Assembly (NCBI GenBank): GCA_018715225.1
Contig: DVMB01000038.1
Coordinates: 1-29,741, forward strand
Length of the DNA: 29,741 nt
Direction of reading: 5' to 3'
Origin: Candidatus Onthoplasma faecigallinarum
GTDB lineage: Bacteria > Bacillota > Clostridia > Christensenellales > UBA1242
In this document: one piece after another, positions 23,221 through 27,645 of the stretch
Numbering within the stretch: the first letter of the stretch is position 1
Layout of the letters: every line of letters starts with the position of its first letter
Position numbers and translations under genes: made by a program
Notes under the pieces: model-generated
Database searches by the model: none
Seen by the model: the letters and a program-made list of their open reading frames with translations, nothing else
What the model was told of the DNA's origin: nothing

Positions 23221-23719
23221 TTTATTTATCCCAATTTTAATAGCGTTCATTATGATCTATGCACTGATTAAGGGAGTGGATGCCTATACCGCTTTTGTGA
23301 ATGGGGCAAAAGGGGCACTGCCGTTGATGGCGTCTTTAATGCCGTTCATAATTGCCATGTTTGTGGCGGTAGAACTATTTAGAAATAGCGGGCTTAGTAC
23401 ATATTTGTGCGACTTTTTGTCTCCTCTTTTTAGAGTGCTGGGTATTCCTACAGAATTGTGCGAATTGACACTCATTCGCCCGTTTAGTTCAAATGCAGCA
23501 TATGTGCTATTGAGAGATATTTTTTCAACATACGGGGTGGATAGTTATGTGGGCAAATGTGCGAGTGTGATTATGGGCAGTAGCGACACGATATTTTATG
23601 TGAGTAGCATATATTTTGCGTCCACCAATGTGAAAAAGACCTTGCTGACTATCCCGATTGCGTTGATCTGCAATGTTGCATGTGCTATAATAGCGTGTTT
23701 TTGCTGTAGATTTATCTAA
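23213..23719 (+). CDS. spmB: spore maturation protein B
   Basis: A 168-residue membrane protein, partner of SpmA. Helices at about 4-22, 35-60 and 140-166 flank the conserved segments PLMASLMPFIIAMFVAVELFRNSG and LTLIRPFSSNAAYVLLRDIF, then DSYVGKCASVIMGSSDTIFYVSSIYF, the most diagnostic part of SpmB. Family members normally read RP[LF]SG here; RPFSSN is a mild variant. GGAAGAAAA near the spmA end serves as a ribosome site. No terminator directly follows; the next promoter-like elements begin 5 nt after the stop. Confidence 0.93.
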   Translation: MADLFIPILIAFIMIYALIKGVDAYTAFVNGAKGALPLMASLMPFIIAMFVAVELFRNSGLSTYLCDFLSPLFRVLGIPTELCELTLIRPFSSNAAYVLLRDIFSTYGVDSYVGKCASVIMGSSDTIFYVSSIYFASTNVKKTLLTIPIALICNVACAIIACFCCRFI

Positions 23720-23724
23720 AAATA

Positions 23725-23753
23725 TTGATTTTTTTATTAGTTTGTGGTAATAT
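23725..23753 (+). promoter_or_regulatory. promoter of microprotein/permease unit, leaderless
   Basis: TTGATT (23725-23730), 17 bp, TAATAT (23748-23753), then 6 nt and ATG at 23760. The same -35 and spacing as the second Spo0A-like gene. Confidence 0.5.
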
Positions 23754-23759
23754 TCTCAA

Positions 23760-23843
23760 ATGAAAATATTGAAATTTGTCCTTTTGTTTATCGTATTGGT
23801 GGTCGTATTTAGCGTGTGCTATCAATGCGGTTGGATCGGTTAG
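23760..23843 (+). CDS. 27-residue membrane microprotein
   Basis: A short frame of 27 codons. Residues 5-18 (KFVLLFIVLVVVFS) form one hydrophobic helix after a basic MKILK start, followed by a short tail with two Cys (CYQCGWIG). The -10 hexamer lies 6 nt before the ATG, as in other leaderless genes here. The stop is 23 nt before the permease start and 9 nt before its Shine-Dalgarno site, so it could be an upstream leader peptide or a permease-associated small subunit. Not recognised as a known family; the coding call rests on promoter spacing and composition. Confidence 0.45.
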   Translation: MKILKFVLLFIVLVVVFSVCYQCGWIG

Positions 23844-23866
23844 ATATTTTATGAGGAGCAGTCAAG

Positions 23867-24820
23867 TTGGAAGAGTATGGACATGTATTATTGGAAGCGT
23901 TGATCGATACGGCAAGAATTTTGCCGCTACTTTTTATTGTCTATTACTTGATTGAGTTGTTGGAATTCAAATATGCTGTAAAGTTTAAAAATAATAAACT
24001 TTTGAAAGGAAAGGCTAGCCCAGTTATCGGCTCTTTGATTGGGTGTATTCCGCAGTGCGGATTCTCAGTAATTACGACAGATTTGTATACTCAAAGAGCG
24101 GTCTCAGTTGGTGCATTGATTGCGGTATACATTGCCACCAGCGATGAGGCTATACCGCTGATGATTGCCAACCCGTCTAGTATTCCATGGTTGATAGGAC
24201 TGATAGCAGTCAAGATAGTCATGGGTATATTGGTAGGATATCTGTCTATCGCTCTATATAATGTGATTTTTAAAAAGAAGAATGCCCCTCAGCCAGAAGC
24301 AATTGTAGATGGCGTGGGAACAACGGCCTCCACGACAGCCGAGCATGCTCACGAAGATAGTGAAGATGACCATCACGAAGAGATAAAAGTGGAGACCCAT
24401 GCTGGATGTTGTCATCATCATGTGGAGAACAAGAGTTTTGATTGGTTGCACCCATTGTTGCACTGCCTAAAAATCAGTGCCTTTATACTGATAATCAATA
24501 TTTTATTTGGCTGTATCACTCATATCTGGATAGGGGAAGAAGCTTTGACGAATTTCCTATCTCAAAGCATATATCTTCAACCATTGCTCGCAGTATTGAT
24601 AGGCTTGATACCGAACTGTGCGTCCAGCGTTGTGTTGACGCAACTCTTTATAATGGGAGGCTTGTCGTTCGGGGCTTTGATCGCAGGTTTGAGCGTAAAT
24701 GCAGGACTGGGGCTAATTATTTTATTTAAACAAAATAAAAATGTCAAAGAAAATATCTTTATATTGTTGATGCTCATTATTCCTAGTTTGATAGTGGGCT
24801 ATGCACTTAATTTTATTTAG
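23867..24820 (+). CDS. ArsP_2-type ten-helix permease (putative heavy-metal exporter)
   Basis: A 317-residue membrane protein starting at TTG, chosen because GAGGAG lies 8 nt upstream. Two halves of about four to five helices each carry the repeated signature SLIGCIPQCGFSVI (56-69) and GLIPNCASSVVLTQLFIMGG, each followed by a Gly/Ala-rich helix pair. This two-fold repeat with Pro-Cys motifs is typical of the putative 10-TM heavy-metal exporter family (ArsP_2), related to organoarsenical permeases. The halves are joined by a soluble loop (about 140-190) rich in His, Asp and Glu with HAGCCHHHVE, a likely metal-binding stretch. Substrate not proven. A terminator follows. Confidence 0.85.
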   Translation: MEEYGHVLLEALIDTARILPLLFIVYYLIELLEFKYAVKFKNNKLLKGKASPVIGSLIGCIPQCGFSVITTDLYTQRAVSVGALIAVYIATSDEAIPLMIANPSSIPWLIGLIAVKIVMGILVGYLSIALYNVIFKKKNAPQPEAIVDGVGTTASTTAEHAHEDSEDDHHEEIKVETHAGCCHHHVENKSFDWLHPLLHCLKISAFILIINILFGCITHIWIGEEALTNFLSQSIYLQPLLAVLIGLIPNCASSVVLTQLFIMGGLSFGALIAGLSVNAGLGLIILFKQNKNVKENIFILLMLIIPSLIVGYALNFI

Positions 24821-24842
24821 CGTTTTTATAACGCTTTTTTTA
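24819..24842 (+). terminator. intrinsic terminator of permease gene
   Basis: AGCGTT (24819-24824), loop of 5, AACGCT (24830-24835), then a run of T. It overlaps the TAG stop. Confidence 0.75.
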
Positions 24843-24926
24843 ATTTTTGTGTTTTTTATTAGGTATTTTTATAAATACATAGGTAAATTGATAATATTTT
24901 CATTTTTTTAATAATTTTTAATCTTT

Positions 24927-24959
24927 TATACAAAATAAATAAAAATCAAGTTTTGTATA
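24927..24959. promoter_or_regulatory. 9-bp inverted repeat before ribosome site
   Basis: TATACAAAA (24927-24935) and TTTTGTATA (24951-24959) are perfect inverted arms with a 15-nt spacer. The right arm abuts the AGGAGG of the next gene, so an mRNA hairpin could limit translation, or a repressor could bind the DNA. Confidence 0.45.
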
Positions 24960-24969
24960 GGAGGAAAAC

Positions 24970-25410
24970 ATGGAAAAAGATGAATTAAAATTATTAAATA
25001 GAATTTTTCAAGACGCTCAAATTGGTATGCAATCTATTAACAAGGTGTTGAAAAAGTTGGAAGATGAGAGTATGAAAAAATTGTTCAAAAAGCAGTTCGA
25101 ATCATACAACAATTTTTCTCAAAAGTGCGAAGAGATAGCGATCAATGAAAATGTGGAATTGACAGACAATAACATGTTAAAAAAATTGAAACAAACAGCA
25201 ATGATCTACATTTCACTCTGGACCAACAAAACCCCTAGACACATTGTAGAGATGATGATCACGGGCACTGTGATGGGAATCATCGATGCTATAAAGGCAG
25301 AAAAAGATTTGGCGTCCAATCATGAGGGAGTGAATCTTTTGGTTGTTGAATTTAAGAAAATGCAAGAAGATTTTTACGAAAAACTGAAAAAAATACTTTC
25401 TAAGGTTTAA
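24970..25410 (+). CDS. helical-bundle protein, ferritin-like/DUF2383-like
   Basis: A 146-residue all-helical soluble protein. Four amphipathic helices are apparent: LLNRIFQDAQIGMQSINKVLKK, KKLFKKQFESYNNFSQKCEE, an Ile/Met-rich third helix (HIVEMMITGTVMGIIDAIKA) and a C-terminal LVVEFKKMQEDFYEKLKKIL. The arrangement resembles ferritin-like four-helix proteins common in Clostridia, but the paired ExxH metal motifs of rubrerythrin or ferritin are not clear, so metal binding is doubtful. AGGAGG precedes the ATG by 5 nt. It is 22 nt upstream of the antitoxin candidate, which has its own AAAGGAG, so the three genes may form one operon. Function unknown. Confidence 0.8.
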   Translation: MEKDELKLLNRIFQDAQIGMQSINKVLKKLEDESMKKLFKKQFESYNNFSQKCEEIAINENVELTDNNMLKKLKQTAMIYISLWTNKTPRHIVEMMITGTVMGIIDAIKAEKDLASNHEGVNLLVVEFKKMQEDFYEKLKKILSKV

Positions 25411-25432
25411 GTTTTAAATTAAAGGAGAATAT

Positions 25433-25624
25433 ATGAGCGATGAGGTTAGAGAATATATAGAATATATAGCAAAATTGAAAGAGATACAAAAACCCAAAAT
25501 GCCAACTTTTTCAATTTCTGCATATACTGACAATGAATACACTCAAGCGATAGATGCGGTTATGAAAGATTATGAAAATATAGATGATTTTTATCTAACC
25601 CTTCAACATTTAAAAGGAGATTGA
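25433..25624 (+). CDS. putative MazF antitoxin (atypical)
   Basis: A 63-residue acidic protein immediately before mazF. Its TGA stop shares one base with the toxin ATG (TGATG), the layout expected of a toxin-antitoxin pair, and AAAGGAG precedes its ATG. The sequence (MSDEVREYIEYIAKLKEIQK, then TFSISAYTDNEYTQAIDAVM) shows no ribbon-helix-helix DNA-binding N-terminus as in MazE or EndoAI. The C-terminal half is acidic and helical (KDYENIDDFYLTLQHL) and could wrap the toxin as MazE tails do. Antitoxin role is inferred from position only. Confidence 0.7.
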   Translation: MSDEVREYIEYIAKLKEIQKPKMPTFSISAYTDNEYTQAIDAVMKDYENIDDFYLTLQHLKGD

Positions 25625-25971
25625 TGGAAGTTAATCGTGGCGATATATATTATGCTGATTTGAGTCCGGTTGTAGGGAGCGAACAAGGGGGCGTTCGTCC
25701 AGTTTTGGTCGTTCAAAACGATGTGGGGAACAAATACAGCCCTACAGTGATAATAGCTGCGATTACAAGCCAACTATCAAAAGCAAAATTGCCCACGCAT
25801 ATAGAACTGAATAAAGATAAATATAATTTAGCAAAAGACAGTGTAGTGTTATTAGAACAAATTAGGACATTGGATAAACGTAGGCTTAGAGAGAAGATTG
25901 GTTCAATCGACAATCTTACCATGCAAAAAGTCGACGTAGCGATTATGATTAGTCTGGGTATAACTGCATAG
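25624..25971 (+). CDS. mazF: MazF/EndoA-type mRNA interferase toxin
   Basis: A 115-residue PemK/MazF-family endoribonuclease, very close to B. subtilis EndoA (NdoA). Diagnostic segments are RGDIYYADLSPVVGSEQGG, RPVLVVQND, SPTVIIAAITSQ, KAKLPTHIEL, DSVVLLEQIRTLDKRRL and the C-terminal VDVAIMISLGI. The catalytic residues of EndoA, Arg25 and Thr48, are both at the same positions. Family members cut single-stranded mRNA at short sites (UACAU in B. subtilis). The ATG at 25624 has AAGGAG 4 nt upstream; a TTG one codon earlier is less likely. Expected to be neutralised by the preceding small protein. Confidence 0.95.
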   Translation: MEVNRGDIYYADLSPVVGSEQGGVRPVLVVQNDVGNKYSPTVIIAAITSQLSKAKLPTHIELNKDKYNLAKDSVVLLEQIRTLDKRRLREKIGSIDNLTMQKVDVAIMISLGITA

Positions 25972-25985
25972 ATGTAGTTGAACAT

Positions 25986-26109
25986 TTTGTCGATTTTTAA
26001 TTCTAGGACATGTCATATATTTTGTAATATTTTCATTTTTTATATATAAATTTAGATTTTTTTGTCGAAAATAAATAATGAATTGTCACAAAGTGTCGAA
26101 TTTGTCGAA
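25986..26109 (+). promoter_or_regulatory. cluster of Spo0A boxes
   Basis: Perfect TTTGTCGAA at 26061-26069 and 26101-26109, GTGTCGAA at 26093-26100 directly abutting the second, and weaker TTGTCACA (26083-26090) and TTTGTCGAT (25986-25994). All are in the same orientation. TTTGTCRAA is the known 0A-box consensus of Spo0A. The nearest box ends 6 bp before the -35 of the Rho-like gene, a position typical of activation. Confidence 0.7.
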
Positions 26110-26115
26110 AAATCC

Positions 26116-26144
26116 TTTACTTTAAATAATTATTGTGTTATGAT
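26116..26144 (+). promoter_or_regulatory. promoter of Rho-like gene
   Basis: TTTACT (26116-26121), 17 bp, TGT-TATGAT extended -10 (26139-26144). Predicted start near 26151, leader about 38 nt. Confidence 0.65.
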
Positions 26145-26188
26145 TGGAAATGTAAATTAAATAAATTTTGATTTGCTAAAAGGGAAAG

Positions 26189-27286
26189 ATGACCGAAGAA
26201 CAATTGAACGAACTTAGTATATTTGCTCTTAGAGAACTGGCTAGACAGACAGGCGTTTATGCACCTACCAGCAAGAAGAAGGGCGAATTAATTAAGGAAA
26301 TTATAGAGATTAGCGAGGGGAAAAAGAAGCCATATGTCGCCAAAACGAAGCAAGGGCGACCACCAAAAGGACTTGGCTATCCGCTCGTCAATGTTTTGAT
26401 GTCAAATAACAATTCGTATTCAAATTTCCCGAAGTTTTCAAATACAATCACTTTGAATCAAGAGAAAGCACCATTTAATTATGATGATATAAAGACTTTG
26501 CTTGGATATGTGGAGATTTTAGGTAACAATACAGCATATCTTTGGACGATAGAAAACTATAATTACTACAATTTTTATCTGCCAATGCATTTGGTCAATG
26601 AATACAATCTAAAATCTGGCGATAAAATTCTCGCCGAGATTGAGAGTGCAGACACGCAGATAGTCGTCAAAAGCATCTTCAATATAAATGATTGTCCAAT
26701 ATTAAAATACGATAAGGACAAAAGAAAAGATTTCTATAATGTAAAAAATATCTTACCAAAACACATCTTAGAATTTAATGATGAAAAATTTAATCAATTT
26801 AATTTTAAAATGGGTGAAAATATTTACCTTTATGGGTCAAATAACAATCAAAATACTTTAACTATAATAGATCTACTGAATAGTTGCAAAATCAAAAGGA
26901 AAATTTATATAAACATTTCACTGGCAGAAAAAAATAAACTTTTGATAGATAATTTGAAAGATAGTGAATTGTTTGTGTCAAATATTACTGATAGTATAGA
27001 CAAGGCAAAAAGGATCGTTGCTCTTGCGACGGAGAGGATAAAACGCCTTTTTGAGAACGACGAGTATGTTCTTGTTGCAGTCGATGATATCATGTCGCTG
27101 TCGGGAATTGATGACGAAAATATGCCATCAATAAAAAATTTGATTTCGCTTTCAAAAGATAGTGAAAACGCAGGTGCAATTTCCTTATTTGCAATCATGC
27201 CTGCTGATAAAAGTATTAATCTATTAGAAAAATTAGCGGATAAAAGAATTAAGATCTGTGAAAAAGACTTATTGTTACTTGATTAA
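26189..27286 (+). CDS. degenerate Rho-like protein without Walker A motif
   Basis: A 365-residue protein with the Rho domain order. Residues 1-42 are the Rho N-terminal helical domain (LSIFALRELARQTGV, KKKGELIKEII). A basic linker with GRPPK (56-60) follows. Residues 105-150 match the Rho OB-fold RNA-binding domain (LLGYVEILGNNTAYLW, FYLPMHLVNEYNLKSGD). Residues 205-365 follow the RecA-type ATPase: SNITDSIDKAKRIVALATER parallels Rho STFDEP and the next helix, YVLVAVDDIMSL (293-304) the Walker B strand, and ENAGAISLFAIMPAD the Rho EEGGSLTIIATAL. The Walker A site reads YGSNNNQNTLTI instead of APPKAGKT, and the C-terminal Q/R-loop part is short. ATP hydrolysis and termination activity are probably lost. 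AAAGGGAAAG precedes the ATG; Spo0A boxes lie upstream. Confidence 0.8.
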   Translation: MTEEQLNELSIFALRELARQTGVYAPTSKKKGELIKEIIEISEGKKKPYVAKTKQGRPPKGLGYPLVNVLMSNNNSYSNFPKFSNTITLNQEKAPFNYDDIKTLLGYVEILGNNTAYLWTIENYNYYNFYLPMHLVNEYNLKSGDKILAEIESADTQIVVKSIFNINDCPILKYDKDKRKDFYNVKNILPKHILEFNDEKFNQFNFKMGENIYLYGSNNNQNTLTIIDLLNSCKIKRKIYINISLAEKNKLLIDNLKDSELFVSNITDSIDKAKRIVALATERIKRLFENDEYVLVAVDDIMSLSGIDDENMPSIKNLISLSKDSENAGAISLFAIMPADKSINLLEKLADKRIKICEKDLLLLD

Positions 27287-27502
27287 TATTTTGTGGTAAG
27301 GGAGAGGTCTCTCATTTTTTGTTTTTTAAGGGGTATTACTAGAAAATTTCGTACCATCCATATATTGTTTTTCAAGATAATTTGCGTATATTTTCAGCAA
27401 ATTATTTTTTATAAAATCATTAATTATTTTTATTTTTCTATTTATTTTTTATTTATTTTAATAATAATGCCTGATTTTTTCTCTTTATAATTATCAAATA
27501 AG

Positions 27503-27531
27503 TTGTAAAAGTTGTCACAAATTGTTATAAT
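27503..27531 (+). promoter_or_regulatory. promoter of surface-protein gene
   Basis: TTGTAA (27503-27508), 17 bp, TGT-TATAAT extended -10 (27526-27531). Predicted start near 27538. Confidence 0.75.
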
Positions 27532-27552
27532 AACTATATATTTATATAGTTA
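27531..27552. promoter_or_regulatory. 10-bp inverted repeat at transcription start
   Basis: TAACTATATA (27531-27540) and TATATAGTTA (27543-27552), a perfect palindrome with a 2-bp centre covering the predicted +1. Possible operator or, if transcribed in part, a 5'-end structure. Confidence 0.45.
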
Positions 27553-27645
27553 CGTAATTTTTTGATTTTGCGATTTTAGTATATTTATTTCTTTGTATTA
27601 GTTTTTTGGCTTTTGTAACTGTGGATAAATAAAAGGGGAGGAACT

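Larger units (their letters stand above)
27287..27645. other. 359-bp AT-rich intergenic region
   Basis: Starts with a weak hairpin (GAGA-GGTC-TCTC, 27302-27313) followed by T-rich sequence that may end the Rho-like transcript. Then come about 180 bp of T-rich sequence with no supported gene, a good promoter at 27503-27531, an inverted repeat at 27531-27552 and a ~105-nt leader for the surface-protein gene. Confidence 0.6.

Noticed and set aside
25675..25703. Third copy of the 67-bp repeat
   Set aside because: GGGAGCGAAC resembles one arm, but it is mazF coding sequence for GSEQGG and nothing else matches.
27293..27490. 65-codon frame after the Rho-like gene
   Set aside because: Phe/Ile-rich translation of a T-rich spacer, no ribosome site, overlaps a weak terminator.
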